Source: Shewanella sp. 10N.286.48.A6
Lineage (GTDB): Bacteria; Pseudomonadota; Gammaproteobacteria; Enterobacterales; Shewanellaceae
Direction of reading: 5' to 3'
Assembly (NCBI RefSeq): GCF_002873135.1
Contig: NZ_MCVI01000072.1
Span: forward strand, 88,488 to 152,487
DNA: 64,000 nt
The notes below the pieces were generated by a model. The model was given only the letters and a program-made list of their open reading frames with translations. It was not told the origin of the DNA and searched no databases. Positions 26,479 to 36,913 of this stretch are shown one piece after another (the stretch's first letter is position 1; the number at the start of each line of letters is the position of its first letter). Made by a program: the position numbers and the translations under genes.

Positions 26479-27444
26479 TTACTTCACTTCTTTACCTTGC
26501 GCTTGTAAATCCGCATGGTAGCTTGAACGTACAAGCGGGCCACAGGCTGCATGGGTAAAGCCAATCTCGTCAGCTAATGCTTTTAGCTCATCAAACTCTG
26601 CTGGTGGCACGTAACGCTCAACCGGTAAGTGGAACTTACTTGGTTGTAAGTATTGACCTAAGGTTAACATCTCGACGTTATGAGCACGTAAATCACGTAA
26701 TACATCGGCGATTTCTTCGTTTGACTCCCCTAAGCCCATCATTAAACCTGACTTAGTTGGAACATCAGGGTGACGGTCTTTAAAGCGTTTTAGTAAATCC
26801 AATGACCACTGGTAATTTGCCCCAGGGCGCGCTTTACGGTAATGCATTGGCGCTGTTTCAAGGTTGTGGTTGAACACATCTGGTGGCTCAGTGGCTAAAA
26901 TATCTAAAGCGGCGTCAATACGGCCACGGAAATCAGGCACTAAAATTTCAATTTTAATTTCAGGATTTAAGATGCGGATTTCACGAATACAATCAGCAAA
27001 GTGCTGTGCGCCGCCGTCACGTAAATCATCACGATCTACAGAGGTGATCACCACATATTTAAGCTTCATATCTTGAATGGTTTGCGCGAGTTTCTTAGGC
27101 TCAGCTGCATCAGGCTTTAGTGGACGGCCGTGGGCAACATCACAAAAAGGGCAACGACGAGTACAAATCGCCCCTAAGATCATAAAGGTGGCAGTACCGT
27201 GGTTAAAGCATTCAGCAAGGTTAGGGCATGAGGCTTCTTCACATACTGAGTGCAAACCGTTTTTACGCAGTGCTGATTTTATATCAGTAATTCGCTGGTT
27301 TGATGCAGGGAGTTTTACTCTTAACCAATCTGGTTTACGCAACATGGTTTCACGTTCAGATGGAACCACTTTAACAGGGATACGCGCGACTTTTTCAGCA
27401 TCACGCAATTTAACACCGGGTTGTAATCTTTCAGGCCTATTCAT
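26479..27444 (-). CDS. lipA: Lipoyl synthase
   Basis: 321 residues, the family's usual length. It has both iron-sulfur clusters: the N-terminal [13 protein letters not shown] set for the sacrificial auxiliary cluster, and [13 protein letters not shown] for the radical-SAM cluster; RSSYHAD near the C-terminus supplies the conserved Ser ligand. It inserts two sulfurs into octanoylated carrier domains. One base separates it from the lipB stop, so it is translationally close to lipB. Ends at the terminator at 26429. Confidence 0.98.
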   Translation of the reverse strand: MNRPERLQPGVKLRDAEKVARIPVKVVPSERETMLRKPDWLRVKLPASNQRITDIKSALRKNGLHSVCEEASCPNLAECFNHGTATFMILGAICTRRCPFCDVAHGRPLKPDAAEPKKLAQTIQDMKLKYVVITSVDRDDLRDGGAQHFADCIREIRILNPEIKIEILVPDFRGRIDAALDILATEPPDVFNHNLETAPMHYRKARPGANYQWSLDLLKRFKDRHPDVPTKSGLMMGLGESNEEIADVLRDLRAHNVEMLTLGQYLQPSKFHLPVERYVPPAEFDELKALADEIGFTHAACGPLVRSSYHADLQAQGKEVK

Positions 27445-27445
27445 T

Positions 27446-28096
27446 TTATTCTGCTAATCCTTGATGATGTACAAGTTCTTGGTAGCCTAATACTTGGCTT
27501 AATGTTTGAATCAGTTTGTCGCCAGCTTCAGTCACGGTTTGTGGGCCGCCTAAGGCTTTGCATTGCACCATTTCAAGTCCGGCATAACCACAAGGATTAA
27601 TGCGCAGAAATGGTGCTAAATCCATATCGACGTTGAGGGCAAGGCCATGAAAAGAGCAGCCTTTACGAATGCGTAACCCTAATGACGCGAGTTTTCGCTC
27701 GTCAACATAGACACCGGGTGCATCTGCTTTGGCGTAAGCATTGACATCGTACATGGCGAGCATATCAACGATGCTTTGCTCGATATTATTCACTAATTGT
27801 CTCACACCGAGTTTACTTCTTTTTATGTCAATGAGTGGATAGACAACCAGTTGGCCGGGGCCGTGATAAGTGACTTGTCCGCCGCGATCCACTTGGATCA
27901 CTGGGATATCGCCAGGATTGAGAATGTGTTCACTTTTGCCTGCTTGGCCTTGGGTGAATACCGGTGAATGTTCAACTATCCATAGCTCGTCGTTGCTGTC
28001 ACTGTCGCGATTGTCAGTGTAACTTTGCATGGCATGCCAGACCGACTCGTAATCTTGGCGGCCAAGATGCCTGATATGTAACGTCTGAGTTTGCAA
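27446..28096 (-). CDS. lipB: Octanoyl-[acyl-carrier-protein] transferase
   Basis: 216 residues. It carries [18 protein letters not shown] and [20 protein letters not shown] with the catalytic Lys, and [10 protein letters not shown] with the catalytic Cys. Start: the ATG at 28144 lies upstream of a TATAAT box and is unlikely. Two TTG codons, 28102 and 28096, follow a GAGGGAG ribosome site; 28096 gives [12 protein letters not shown], which fits related proteins, so I prefer it. Transfers octanoate from ACP to lipoyl domains for LipA. Confidence 0.94.
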   Translation of the reverse strand: MQTQTLHIRHLGRQDYESVWHAMQSYTDNRDSDSNDELWIVEHSPVFTQGQAGKSEHILNPGDIPVIQVDRGGQVTYHGPGQLVVYPLIDIKRSKLGVRQLVNNIEQSIVDMLAMYDVNAYAKADAPGVYVDERKLASLGLRIRKGCSFHGLALNVDMDLAPFLRINPCGYAGLEMVQCKALGGPQTVTEAGDKLIQTLSQVLGYQELVHHQGLAE

Positions 28097-28126
28097 GGGC
28101 AAGCTCTCCCTCAAAAAAGTTGGCTT

Positions 28127-28169
28127 ATTATACGCACCTATCACTGAAATAACATCAAAGTGATAGGTG
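28127..28169 (-). promoter_or_regulatory. lipB promoter with an overlapping 11-bp inverted repeat
   Basis: On the minus strand a TATAAT -10 box lies at 28132-28127. Immediately upstream, where the -35 should be, CACCTATCACT (28135-28145) and AGTGATAGGTG (28159-28169) form a perfect 11-base inverted repeat with a 13-base spacer. No T-run follows, so an operator is more likely than a terminator. Confidence 0.6.
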
Positions 28170-28198
28170 GATCACGTTTTATACCATTTTGAGCGGTG

Positions 28199-28465
28199 TT
28201 AAAGTACGCGGTTTACACCTTCAATTGCAGCAAGATCTGTATAAACTTGCTCAATATGTTCTTTACTGGTAACAGTAATACGAATTGATACTGCGTAGTA
28301 GGTGCCTTTGCTTGATGCTTTGACTGTTGGCGCATAATCGCCAGGTGCGAGTTTTTGCGCTACAGCAACGATGCGATCAGCTAAGGTATCGTCAGCATTA
28401 CCGATGACTTTGAATGGGCATGAATTTGGAAAATCCATTAGTTCGCCAAAGTTTGTTTCTAACAT
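28199..28465 (-). CDS. ybeD: DUF493 family protein YbeD
   Basis: 88 residues, matching the 87 of E. coli YbeD. The start at 28465 gives [20 protein letters not shown], the family N-terminus, and has GAGAG at 8 bases; the longer reading frame to 28666 contains Cys-rich nonsense and a terminator. It has an ACT-like ferredoxin fold. Position between dacA and lipB is conserved. A role in lipoate metabolism is often suggested but not established. Confidence 0.93.
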   Translation of the reverse strand: MLETNFGELMDFPNSCPFKVIGNADDTLADRIVAVAQKLAPGDYAPTVKASSKGTYYAVSIRITVTSKEHIEQVYTDLAAIEGVNRVL

Positions 28466-28654
28466 GTGTTTGCTCTCTACGGTTGAATGCGCCTGTTTGT
28501 AGATATTACAGCAGGTACAGTTGAAGCTGTTATCACTTCTATATGGGGTAATTATACTGTAATACAAGTCTGCGAGCAGCGTTTGATGGTCATTTTTACT
28601 GCGCCATTGTAATTTATTACCTAAGGCGTTAGTTTTGCGCTGCTGCTTCGATAA

Positions 28655-28684
28655 CAATAAAGCCACCCGAAGGTGGCTTTATTG
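28655..28684 (-). terminator. Terminator after dacA
   Basis: A 13-base perfect stem (CAATAAAGCCACC / GGTGGCTTTATTG) with a four-base loop, 60 bases after the dacA stop. On the minus strand the stem is followed by a short T-run, separating dacA from ybeD. Confidence 0.88.
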
Positions 28685-28743
28685 TAGATATCAGTTTGTT
28701 TAACTGACCATTTTGCTAATTATTTAGAAAATAGCTTAGCTTA

Positions 28744-29934
28744 TTATTCACCAAACCAGCCTTCAAACATTTGCTTGAAGTAATCCATCAATTTGCTAAA
28801 CCAGCTGCCTTCATTGACTTCATTTAAAGTGACTAATGGGAATTGAGCTATGTCTTTGCCATCTAATTGGAAGAAAACACGGCCAACAGTTTCGCCTTTC
28901 GCTAACGGCGCCGTTAGTGGCTTAGTTAGCTCAAAGTTTGCTTGTAAGTTTTTAGCTTGACCGCGATTAATGGTAATAGGCGTGTCGGTAACGACACCTA
29001 AATCAACCGTTTCACGATCACCATACCAGATTTTTTGGGTAACAAAGGTGTCGCCAGCTTTATATGGGGTAATGGTTTCAAAGAAACGGAAACCGTAGTT
29101 AAGCAGCTTTTTGCTTTCAGCTTTACGGGCTGACTCGCTGTTAGTACCCATCACCACGGTAATGAGACGCATACCGTCATTGGTTGCTGAAGACACTAAG
29201 TTGTAACCCGCACCTGATGTATGGCCAGTTTTGATGCCGTCAACATTAAGGCTGTTATCCCACAATAGGCCGTTACGGTTATATTGTTTAATGCCGTTAA
29301 AGGTGAAAGATTTTTCTGAATAAACACGGTATTCATCTGGCACATCACGAATTAACGCTGCGCCTAGCAATGCCATATCATAGGCGGTGGTTTTGTGATT
29401 ATCAGAATCTAAACCATGTGAGTTTTCAAAGTAACTTTGGGTCATGCCCAGTTGCTTTGACCATGAGTTCATTAAGTCAACAAAGCCATCTTCAGTGCCG
29501 GCGATATGTTCTGCCATTGCCACACAGGCATCGTTACCTGATTGAATAATAATGCCGCGGTTTAAATCTTCGACCGTGACAGTTTTACCCACTTCAATAA
29601 ACATTTTTGACGAATCTGGGAAGTTTTTAGACCAAGCTTTTTTACTGATGGTTACTTCATCATCTAAAGAAATATTACCGACTTTAACTTCATGACCAAT
29701 AACATAACTGGTCATCATTTTAGTTAAGCTAGCAGGGTTAAGTGATTCATAGGCATTGCTTTCAGCAATCACGCGCCCTGAATTGTAATCCATTAGAACA
29801 TAAGCTTTAGCGGCGACAGTCGGCGCATTAGGCATAACCATAGGTGCATTAGCTGCGTTGGCTGCTTGAGATGAAAAAGATACCGCAGAAAGCAACAGCA
29901 AAGATTTTAGGGGAGTGTTAACAATATTCATCAT
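28744..29934 (-). CDS. dacA: Serine-type D-Ala-D-Ala carboxypeptidase (PBP5/6 type)
   Basis: 396 residues. Signal peptide about 1-29. Active site: Ser69 in PASLTK, Ser132 in QSGN, and the KTG triad at 235-237. A C-terminal beta-rich domain (PF07943 type) follows, and the final residues DYFKQMFEGWFGE form the amphipathic membrane anchor. It trims the terminal D-Ala from pentapeptides in the periplasm. A second ATG three bases in is possible. Sits between rlpA and ybeD as in E. coli; own terminator downstream. Confidence 0.96.
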   Translation of the reverse strand: MMNIVNTPLKSLLLLSAVSFSSQAANAANAPMVMPNAPTVAAKAYVLMDYNSGRVIAESNAYESLNPASLTKMMTSYVIGHEVKVGNISLDDEVTISKKAWSKNFPDSSKMFIEVGKTVTVEDLNRGIIIQSGNDACVAMAEHIAGTEDGFVDLMNSWSKQLGMTQSYFENSHGLDSDNHKTTAYDMALLGAALIRDVPDEYRVYSEKSFTFNGIKQYNRNGLLWDNSLNVDGIKTGHTSGAGYNLVSSATNDGMRLITVVMGTNSESARKAESKKLLNYGFRFFETITPYKAGDTFVTQKIWYGDRETVDLGVVTDTPITINRGQAKNLQANFELTKPLTAPLAKGETVGRVFFQLDGKDIAQFPLVTLNEVNEGSWFSKLMDYFKQMFEGWFGE

Positions 29935-30215
29935 TAAATTGGCACATCTCTGGTCAATGTAGAAGGTGACGTCGTTTAGGGTTTATTTTTAACTTACCGT
30001 GTTTGATGTGCTAGTGAAAGCACCAACAAACGCATTTATCAAAAATAGCATAAAAACCAAGCAAGATTATTACTTTAAAGCATCTTTAGTAGGTTTAAAT
30101 GAATAAACGACATAATTAAAAACATTATATCATTAGTCGCTGACAATTTGACATTAAGCTTCATTAACATAAATAAACTGTCAGGCAGGCTAATTTATTA
30201 TTTTTCAAAAACTGG

Positions 30216-31031
30216 TTATTTTTTAGGGTACATCATATAGCTATTAGGGTGGCCATCTTGTTTTAGCTGCACTAATACTTTATTCGCTAAATAACGCTGT
30301 CCAATTGGCCCGAGTTGTAGGCGATAAAAGCCATTAGCCGCTTCAACTTTTGCCGGCACTTGGTACTTTTGTTCAAGCTCTTTTGCCAGCACATTAATCC
30401 GCAGCAGATCTTTAGAGGCCACCACTTGAATAAAATGCACGCTGGAGTCTTTTAGTTCATCTAGTGCCATTGATTCTGGTGACTCAATATGAATGGCTTC
30501 AATGCTGACTTTAGCGGTGCCTTGCTGCAACATACCAATTTTGTAGGCCGCTGCGTAGGATAAATCAATGATGCGCCCTTCATGGAATGGGCCACGATCA
30601 TTGACTCTGACAATCACTTGTTTGTTATTAGCCTCATTAGTGACTCGCACATAACTTGGTAATGGCAAGGTTTTATGGGCTGCTGACATGGAGTACATAT
30701 CATAGGTTTCGCCGTTTGATGTTAGGTGGCCATGAAACTTTGACCCATACCAAGATGCGCCGCCCGTTTGTTTAAAACCTTTCGCGCTCGACATCACCTG
30801 ATATGACTTGCCGCGCACAGTATAGTTTTGCTGGTTTCCTTGGCGACTATAGGGCTCATACTTTGGGTGGGCATCTTCAACCTTACTGACATCGGGGGCA
30901 CTTTTAGGGGCGCGATCATCTTTGAGCTGATAGCGGTCATCTTGGCTAGTTGGCGTCGGTGAACTTGAACACGCAGCCAATGCACCGCACAACCCAACCA
31001 CGGCGAGACTAATGAGTGACTTTTTTAGCAT
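30216..31031 (-). CDS. rlpA: Septal-ring lytic transglycosylase RlpA
   Basis: 271 residues from 31031, where MLKKSLISLAVVGLCGALAAC is a lipoprotein signal with lipobox LAAC; the frame stays open to 31109, but that would overlap mltB and bury the signal, though no strong ribosome site marks 31031. The double-psi beta-barrel domain holds TGGASWYGSKFHGHLTSNGE and VRVNDRGPFHEGRIIDLS, with the active-site Asp and His. A C-terminal SPOR domain (HFIQVVASKDLLRINVLA) targets septal glycan. An outer-membrane lipoprotein. Confidence 0.94.
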   Translation of the reverse strand: MLKKSLISLAVVGLCGALAACSSSPTPTSQDDRYQLKDDRAPKSAPDVSKVEDAHPKYEPYSRQGNQQNYTVRGKSYQVMSSAKGFKQTGGASWYGSKFHGHLTSNGETYDMYSMSAAHKTLPLPSYVRVTNEANNKQVIVRVNDRGPFHEGRIIDLSYAAAYKIGMLQQGTAKVSIEAIHIESPESMALDELKDSSVHFIQVVASKDLLRINVLAKELEQKYQVPAKVEAANGFYRLQLGPIGQRYLANKVLVQLKQDGHPNSYMMYPKK

Positions 31032-31080
31032 GTCATATTTAATGTGACAGTTTATTTGACCGTTCATGTGAGTGCGCATC

Positions 31081-32112
31081 TTATTTGTTGTCATGTGCAG
31101 GGGCTGCACCTGAGTGGTACGCAGCTGCTAATTGCTGGCTAAATTGATATACCGCCATGGCATATAGTGGGCTGCGATTGTAGCGGGTAATCACATAAAA
31201 GTTATTAAGCCCTAACCAGTAGTCTGTTGCTTTGGGTTGCTCAAGTTTGATCAGTAATGCAGATTGCGAAGCATCAATATCTTTGGCAACCGCTAGGGAT
31301 AAACTTGGGGTCAAGATATCAGCCACAGTTTGTGTCGGCTTGCCTTTAAGCCATACCTTGGCTTTAGGCGCGGTTTCAACGGTGTTATTTAATTTAAGGG
31401 CAACAGGTGCGCCTTTTTTCCAGCCGTGTTGGTGGAAATAATTAGCAACACTACCAATAGCATCCGGCTTACTATTCAATAGATCTCGGCGGCCATCACC
31501 GCTGAAATCAACCGCGTAGTGACGATAGCTTGAAGGAATAAACTGGCCATAACCCATAGCGCCAGCGTAAGAGCCTTTAAGGTTGTCATTATCTAATTGC
31601 TCTTCTTTAATTAATGACATCAGGTTGCCAAATTCTTTCCTGAAAAAGGTGGCTCTAGGAGGATAGTAAAAGCCTAATGTATACAGCGCATCTTGTACTT
31701 TATAGTTACCCATGTAGCCGCCGTAGTAGGTTTCGATACCGATAATGGCAACAATGATTTGCGGGTCAACTTGGAATTTTTCTGAGGCCTGCTTGATGGT
31801 TTCAGCATTTTGTTGCCAAAAGGCTAAGCCTTTTTCTAAACGGGAGTCAGTTAAAAAGATGGGATAGTATTGGTGCCAAGGTTTGGCTTCCCAAGGTTTG
31901 GAAATAGCATCAAGTACGGCTTGATTATGATTAGCAGATGATAGGAATTGCTGAACTTCTTGTTCGGTAAAGCCCTTGCTCACTTGTTCAGTGATAAAAG
32001 CCTGTTTTAGTGCGCTGACTTCTTGCTCTGTTGGCGGCGTTGGCGCCGCAAAAAGTGTTGTTGAACTGAGAAGTAATGCCAGCGCTGTTGCGATTTTAGT
32101 TGTTATTTGCAT
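31081..32112 (-). CDS. mltB: Membrane-bound lytic murein transglycosylase B
   Basis: 343 residues. Catalytic Glu127 in IIGIETYYGGYMG, followed by YTLGFYYPPRATFF and GAMGYGQFIPSSYR, all MltB signatures. The N-terminus is a type I signal (TLFAA) without a lipobox Cys, so unlike E. coli MltB it may be soluble in the periplasm. It cleaves glycan strands with formation of 1,6-anhydroMurNAc. It lies between rodA and rlpA, a place it does not hold in E. coli. Confidence 0.94.
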   Translation of the reverse strand: MQITTKIATALALLLSSTTLFAAPTPPTEQEVSALKQAFITEQVSKGFTEQEVQQFLSSANHNQAVLDAISKPWEAKPWHQYYPIFLTDSRLEKGLAFWQQNAETIKQASEKFQVDPQIIVAIIGIETYYGGYMGNYKVQDALYTLGFYYPPRATFFRKEFGNLMSLIKEEQLDNDNLKGSYAGAMGYGQFIPSSYRHYAVDFSGDGRRDLLNSKPDAIGSVANYFHQHGWKKGAPVALKLNNTVETAPKAKVWLKGKPTQTVADILTPSLSLAVAKDIDASQSALLIKLEQPKATDYWLGLNNFYVITRYNRSPLYAMAVYQFSQQLAAAYHSGAAPAHDNK

Positions 32113-32207
32113 TTAAGGTCCTGTGTAATTGGACTACCGCTAAGTGATGTCAATTCAGCTGTGCGGCAGTTTTCCTTATTAAGTTATTTCATTAGGTTTG
32201 GCTGGGA

Positions 32208-33320
32208 TTACCTATCCACAAAGCGTCTATGGGTTTGAATACTCATCAGAATGCCAAAACCTATCATCAATGTCATCATCGAGGTGCCGCCATAACTGAT
32301 TAAAGGTAAGGGCACTCCCACAACAGGTAAGATGCCAGATACCATACCAATATTGACGAAAATATAAACAAAGAAGGTTAAGGTAATACTGCCTGCCAGT
32401 AAGCGAGCAAAGGAGGTTTGCGCTCGCGATGCGATCACCAAGCCGCGGCCGATGATATACATATACAGGGCAAGTAACAGTAAACTGCCGATCAGGCCAA
32501 ACTCTTCACCGATAACAGCAAAGATAAAGTCGGTATGGCGCTCTGGTAAAAACTCAAGTTGTGATTGTGAGCCTTGCAGCCAGCCTTTACCCCATAGACC
32601 ACCTGAGCCAATGGCGATTTTCGATTGAATAATATGATAACCCGCGCCGAGAGGGTCGCGCTCAGGATCAAACAAGGTCATCACCCTAGTGCGCTGATAG
32701 TCGTGCATTAAGAAGTACCACAGTACCGGTAAAAAGGCTAAAACCGCGGTCACACAACTGCCGACAATTACCCAGCTCATACCTGATAAAAACAGCACAA
32801 AAATCCCCGAAGCGGCGACCAAAATTGAGGTGCCTAAATCAGGTTGCTTAGCAATCAGTAACGTAGGAATTAGCAGAATAACCAAACCACCGGCTAAATA
32901 ACGTTTTTTCGGTGGTAGCGGAAATTTACTGATGTACCACGCCATAGTAATAGGGAAGGCGAGTTTGATAAGTTCTGATGGCTGAAACTCCATAAAGCCT
33001 AAGTTTAGCCAGCGCTGTGCGCCCTTATTAATGGTGCCAAAAAAGTGTACCCCAAGCAGTAGGATGATACCTGCCACGTAAATGGGTAAAGCCCAGCGCC
33101 TGAGAATTTCAGGGTTTATTTGGGCAAAGATAAACATGACAAATAATGACAAGCCAAAGCGGGTTAATTGCCTTTCCATCATGGCAAAGTCTTCACCGCT
33201 GGCAGAATAAATCACAAACAAGCCAAAAATCATTAGCGCGAGTAGGCCCAACAATAACGGTAAGTCTATGTGTAGTTTTTGCCAAATAGTCTGTTTGTGT
33301 GGGTGGTGTGAGGTATTCAT
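32208..33320 (-). CDS. rodA: Peptidoglycan glycosyltransferase RodA
   Basis: 370 residues with about ten membrane segments; SEDS family. Conserved [17 protein letters not shown], the [17 protein letters not shown] loop with the catalytic-region Asp, and [16 protein letters not shown] are present. The ATG at 33320 overlaps the mrdA TGA by four bases (ATGA), so the two are translationally coupled. It polymerises glycan for lateral wall growth with PBP2. Confidence 0.97.
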   Translation of the reverse strand: MNTSHHPHKQTIWQKLHIDLPLLLGLLALMIFGLFVIYSASGEDFAMMERQLTRFGLSLFVMFIFAQINPEILRRWALPIYVAGIILLLGVHFFGTINKGAQRWLNLGFMEFQPSELIKLAFPITMAWYISKFPLPPKKRYLAGGLVILLIPTLLIAKQPDLGTSILVAASGIFVLFLSGMSWVIVGSCVTAVLAFLPVLWYFLMHDYQRTRVMTLFDPERDPLGAGYHIIQSKIAIGSGGLWGKGWLQGSQSQLEFLPERHTDFIFAVIGEEFGLIGSLLLLALYMYIIGRGLVIASRAQTSFARLLAGSITLTFFVYIFVNIGMVSGILPVVGVPLPLISYGGTSMMTLMIGFGILMSIQTHRRFVDR

Positions 33321-35173
33321 TGTTCCACCATCCATTGATCTCGTAACATGTATTCATCCAATAGCGCCCGGGCGACAGGTCCAGCATTGACTCCGCCCCA
33401 GCCAGCATTTTCAATAACCACCGCGAGAACAATCTTAGGGTTTTCATAAGGCGCGTAGGCAATAATTAAGGCGTTATCTCGTAAAAACTCTGACACGGTA
33501 TCAGCATCGTATTTTTCATCTTGGGCAACACTAAATACCTGCGCAGTACCGGTTTTCATTGCTGCGGTATATTTGGCATCAGTAAAGCGAGACTTATCAG
33601 CCGTTTTTCGCATCGCTTCGTTAATGATTTCCCAGTTATTATCATCGTTTAATTTTATTGGTTCACGCTCATCAATCGGGGTATCGATTTTAGCGGTGTC
33701 ATCTTTAAATGATTTTAATAAATGCGGCGTATAACGGGTGCCGTGATTGGCTAAAATGGTGGCGGCATTAGCAAGCTGTAATGGTGTTGAGGTCCAGTAG
33801 CCTTGACCAATACCCACCGAAATCGTATCACCAATATACCAAGGCTGATTGTAACGCATGCGCTTCCAATCTTTTGATGGCATGATGCCGTTAGCTTCTT
33901 CGTAGATATCAATGCCACTTGATTCGCCAAAACCAAATTGGTTCATGAAATCAGCAATCTTATCGACACCGACTTTATAGGCTAAGTCATAAAAGAAGGT
34001 ATCACAGGAGTCCATGATGGCACTGTATACATCAACCCAGCCGTGGCCCCAGCGTTTCCAGTCGCGGTATTTACGTTCGACATTGGGGATTTGCCAAAAG
34101 CCTGGATCCCAGATGCGGGTTTTTTCGCTAATGGCTTTTTGTTCTAAGCCCAGTAGTGCAATATGCGGTTTTACTGTTGATGCTGGTGAGTATTGGCCTT
34201 GGGTTGCACGGTTGATAAGAGGGCGTGATTTATCGTTTAGTAGTGCGTTATACGCCTTGCTGCTAATACCGTGAACAAATAAATTAGGGTCATAACTTGG
34301 GCTTGATACCATCGCAAGTACGCCGCCATCTTGTGGATCGATTGCAACCACTGAGCCGCGGCGACCATCTAATAGTTCCATAGCTTTTTGCTGTAGTTTT
34401 AAATCTAAGGTGAGGTAAATATCTTGCCCAGGCGTTGGCGGGGTCACCTTCAAGGTGCGGATCACGCGGCCACGGTTATTCACTTCTTCTTCAAGGTGAC
34501 CAGGGGTGCCTAATAATAGGCTCTCATAGAACTTTTCAATCCCCTGTTTGCCAATATCATTAGTGGCGGCGTAATTTTTCCAGGTACCCGATTTTTCAAG
34601 AGATGCGCGATCACGGGTGTTAATTTTACCCACATAACCCAATACGTGAGTCATCAAATCTTCATAGGGGTAATGGCGTTTAAGGCCTGCTTCGACTCTA
34701 AAACCGGGGAATTGATGTTGGTTAACACTGAATGCGGCAACTTGCTCTTCAGTTAATCGGCTTTTGATGGTTAATGGTTTAAAGCGGCGATGATAACGTA
34801 ATCTTTCAGTGATACTTTCACGCTCTTCTTCAGTAAGGGCAATAACCTCATTGAGTTTATCTAGGGTCGCAGTAATATCTTTAGACTTTTCTGGGATGAC
34901 TTCTAGGGTATAAAACGGCTGGTTTTCAGCAAGCAGTTGGCCGTTACGGTCGTAGATTAAGCCGCGACTCGGGGCTACGGGCACAACGCGGATACGGTTG
35001 TCATTAGAGCGGGTTTCATAATCAGTGTATGAGACAACTTGCAGTTGATAAAGGTTAGACAGTAAAACACTGATGAGAATAAACACGCACAGGAAAGTGA
35101 ACAAAGCACGACGTTTGAATAGCGACGCCTCGGCAGCGTGGTCGTGCATGGCAATGCGCTTTTTTGGCGACAC
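33317..35173 (-). CDS. mrdA: Penicillin-binding protein 2
   Basis: 618 residues. One membrane anchor (about 22-45), a pedestal domain, and a transpeptidase domain with nucleophile Ser332 in [11 protein letters not shown] at 389-391 and KTG at 540-542. The start is a GTG at 35173 with GGAG nearby; an ATG eight codons in has no ribosome site. It crosslinks the side wall with RodA in the elongasome. Overlaps rodA by four bases. Confidence 0.97.
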   Translation of the reverse strand: MSPKKRIAMHDHAAEASLFKRRALFTFLCVFILISVLLSNLYQLQVVSYTDYETRSNDNRIRVVPVAPSRGLIYDRNGQLLAENQPFYTLEVIPEKSKDITATLDKLNEVIALTEEERESITERLRYHRRFKPLTIKSRLTEEQVAAFSVNQHQFPGFRVEAGLKRHYPYEDLMTHVLGYVGKINTRDRASLEKSGTWKNYAATNDIGKQGIEKFYESLLLGTPGHLEEEVNNRGRVIRTLKVTPPTPGQDIYLTLDLKLQQKAMELLDGRRGSVVAIDPQDGGVLAMVSSPSYDPNLFVHGISSKAYNALLNDKSRPLINRATQGQYSPASTVKPHIALLGLEQKAISEKTRIWDPGFWQIPNVERKYRDWKRWGHGWVDVYSAIMDSCDTFFYDLAYKVGVDKIADFMNQFGFGESSGIDIYEEANGIMPSKDWKRMRYNQPWYIGDTISVGIGQGYWTSTPLQLANAATILANHGTRYTPHLLKSFKDDTAKIDTPIDEREPIKLNDDNNWEIINEAMRKTADKSRFTDAKYTAAMKTGTAQVFSVAQDEKYDADTVSEFLRDNALIIAYAPYENPKIVLAVVIENAGWGGVNAGPVARALLDEYMLRDQWMVEQ

Positions 35174-35268
35174 TTAAGCTTTCTCCGATGAGATTCAGGC
35201 TAATAAATTCAGATTTGTTATATTAGCTGAATTAGCTTTGCTTTTACCAGAGCCTTGACCAATAAGGT

Positions 35269-35739
35269 TTACTCTCTATGGTAGGGGTGGTTGTTATTTA
35301 TACTCCATGCTCGATAAAGGCTTTCGGCAACCAGTACTCGAACTAATGGATGGGGCAAAGTGAGGGCGGATAAACACCAGCTTTGGCTTGCAGCAGCTTT
35401 GCATGCTGGCGCAAGACCTTCAGGACCGCCAATCAATAAACTGACATCACGGCCATCAAGCTGCCATTTGCTGAGTTGCTCGGCAAGTTGTGGGGTTTCC
35501 CAGTTCTTACCAGGCAAGTCTAGGCTTACAATGTGATTGCCTTTGGGTACTGCTGCTAGCATTAGTTCGCCTTCTTTTTGAAGAATGCGTGCTATATCAG
35601 CATTTTTACCGCGCTTTCCTGCGGGGATCTCAATCAACTCTAACGCCATATCACGAGGAAAACGACGTTGGTATTCTTCAAATCCGCGGGTTACCCAATC
35701 TGGCATCTTGGTGCCAACAGCAATCAGTTGTAACTTCAT
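35269..35739 (-). CDS. rlmH: 23S rRNA pseudouridine-1915 N3-methyltransferase
   Basis: 156 residues, exact family length. [30 protein letters not shown] and [20 protein letters not shown] form the SPOUT trefoil-knot SAM site. It methylates pseudouridine 1915 in helix 69 of assembled 70S ribosomes. Its ATG shares one base with the rsfS stop (TAATG), so it is coupled to rsfS. Confidence 0.98.
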   Translation of the reverse strand: MKLQLIAVGTKMPDWVTRGFEEYQRRFPRDMALELIEIPAGKRGKNADIARILQKEGELMLAAVPKGNHIVSLDLPGKNWETPQLAEQLSKWQLDGRDVSLLIGGPEGLAPACKAAASQSWCLSALTLPHPLVRVLVAESLYRAWSINNNHPYHRE

Positions 35740-36068
35740 TATGCGTTGTTTTCAGACCATAGTTTTTCTAGATCATAAAACTCACGTGTTTGGTCTTGCA
35801 TTACATGTAAGATTACGCCACCTAGATCAACCAGTACCCATTCACTGCTCTCACGACCTTCAACACCTAATGGTTGTAAGCCTGCAGTTTTAGATTCAAC
35901 GATCATATTTTCCGCAATTGCGCGAACGTGTGTTTTTGATGTGCCAGAGCAAATAACCATAAAATCAGTGATTTGTGATTGTTCTGCAACGTCTAATACC
36001 ACAACGTCTTTGGCTTTCAGGTCATCGATTTTATCGATAACAAAATCTTTTAATTCCGTGCTCTGCAC
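35739..36068 (-). CDS. rsfS: Ribosome silencing factor RsfS
   Basis: 109 residues from a GTG at 36068, chosen because GAGG lies 8 bases ahead and the protein then begins [20 protein letters not shown] as in relatives; the frame open to 36131 is non-family. It includes [16 protein letters not shown] and [15 protein letters not shown]. It binds uL14 and blocks subunit joining in starved cells. Coupled to rlmH. Confidence 0.96.
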   Translation of the reverse strand: MQSTELKDFVIDKIDDLKAKDVVVLDVAEQSQITDFMVICSGTSKTHVRAIAENMIVESKTAGLQPLGVEGRESSEWVLVDLGGVILHVMQDQTREFYDLEKLWSENNA

Positions 36069-36187
36069 GTCACTTACCTCGATATATAAAAATAACGGGG
36101 CATTATACGCAAAATACCTATGCGAGCGCAATTGAAGCTGAAATTGATTTTAACAGCAGCGATTTTTGAGGCGGGAATTACGAGGGG

Positions 36188-36913
36188 TTAACGGTAAAGT
36201 TGATGTTGTAAAATATAGGCTTGGATGCACGCTGGGAGTTTTTTATTTAATGAGCCTTTTGCTAATTTCAAAGAGCCATCAGCGGAAAAATGAGTGCTTT
36301 GTGCGAGTAGTTTAGTGCTTTGGGTGGGTAAGTGAGTTTCGTTAGCCATTAACTGAGTCAGCTGCGCCCTTATTTCAGTAGAGGAGATATCTTGCAAGGT
36401 CACTTCAACTGGGAATATATTGCCAACTTTAGCCTCAATCGACTCAGCTTGCTGACAATCTACTTGCTTTTGTTTAAGCAGTTGCATCATCGGATGGTCA
36501 TGGCTCGCTGACCAACCTGGGCGGCGACAAACCACCAAATGGCACAGGGCAAATAATTGCTGCCATTGATACCATGACGCTAGCTGAATAAAAGAGTCTG
36601 TGCCCATTATGAAATAAAATTGATGCTGGGGATAACGCTGGGTTAATAACTCAAGAGTGGTCACAGTGTAAGATGGACTATCACGATTAATTTCGATATC
36701 ACACACTTCAAGCTCATCATATTGCTGACAAACTAACTCAGCCATAGCTAAGCGTTGCTCACTGCTAACTTTAGTGGTTTGTTTGTGAGGCGGGATATGA
36801 TTAGGCATTAGCCAAATTTTGTCTAAATTGAGCTGTTGTTTTACTTCAATGGCAGGTTTGATATGACCATAATGAATGGGATCAAAGGTGCCGCCTAAAA
36901 TCCCAATCTTCAT
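36188..36913 (-). CDS. nadD: Nicotinate-nucleotide adenylyltransferase
   Basis: 241 residues. [15 protein letters not shown] at the N-terminus is the nucleotidyltransferase motif with its HxGH, and [10 protein letters not shown] is the second. It makes deamido-NAD from nicotinate mononucleotide and ATP. The C-terminal 50 residues carry an insertion ([17 protein letters not shown]) beyond the usual length of about 213, seemingly a lineage-specific stretch. Overlaps holA by four bases. Confidence 0.96.
   Translation of the reverse strand: MKIGILGGTFDPIHYGHIKPAIEVKQQLNLDKIWLMPNHIPPHKQTTKVSSEQRLAMAELVCQQYDELEVCDIEINRDSPSYTVTTLELLTQRYPQHQFYFIMGTDSFIQLASWYQWQQLFALCHLVVCRRPGWSASHDHPMMQLLKQKQVDCQQAESIEAKVGNIFPVEVTLQDISSTEIRAQLTQLMANETHLPTQSTKLLAQSTHFSADGSLKLAKGSLNKKLPACIQAYILQHQLYR

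Noticed and set aside
28466..28666. 67-codon upstream extension of ybeD
   Set aside because: Includes the dacA terminator and matches no YbeD protein; start at 28465 is better.
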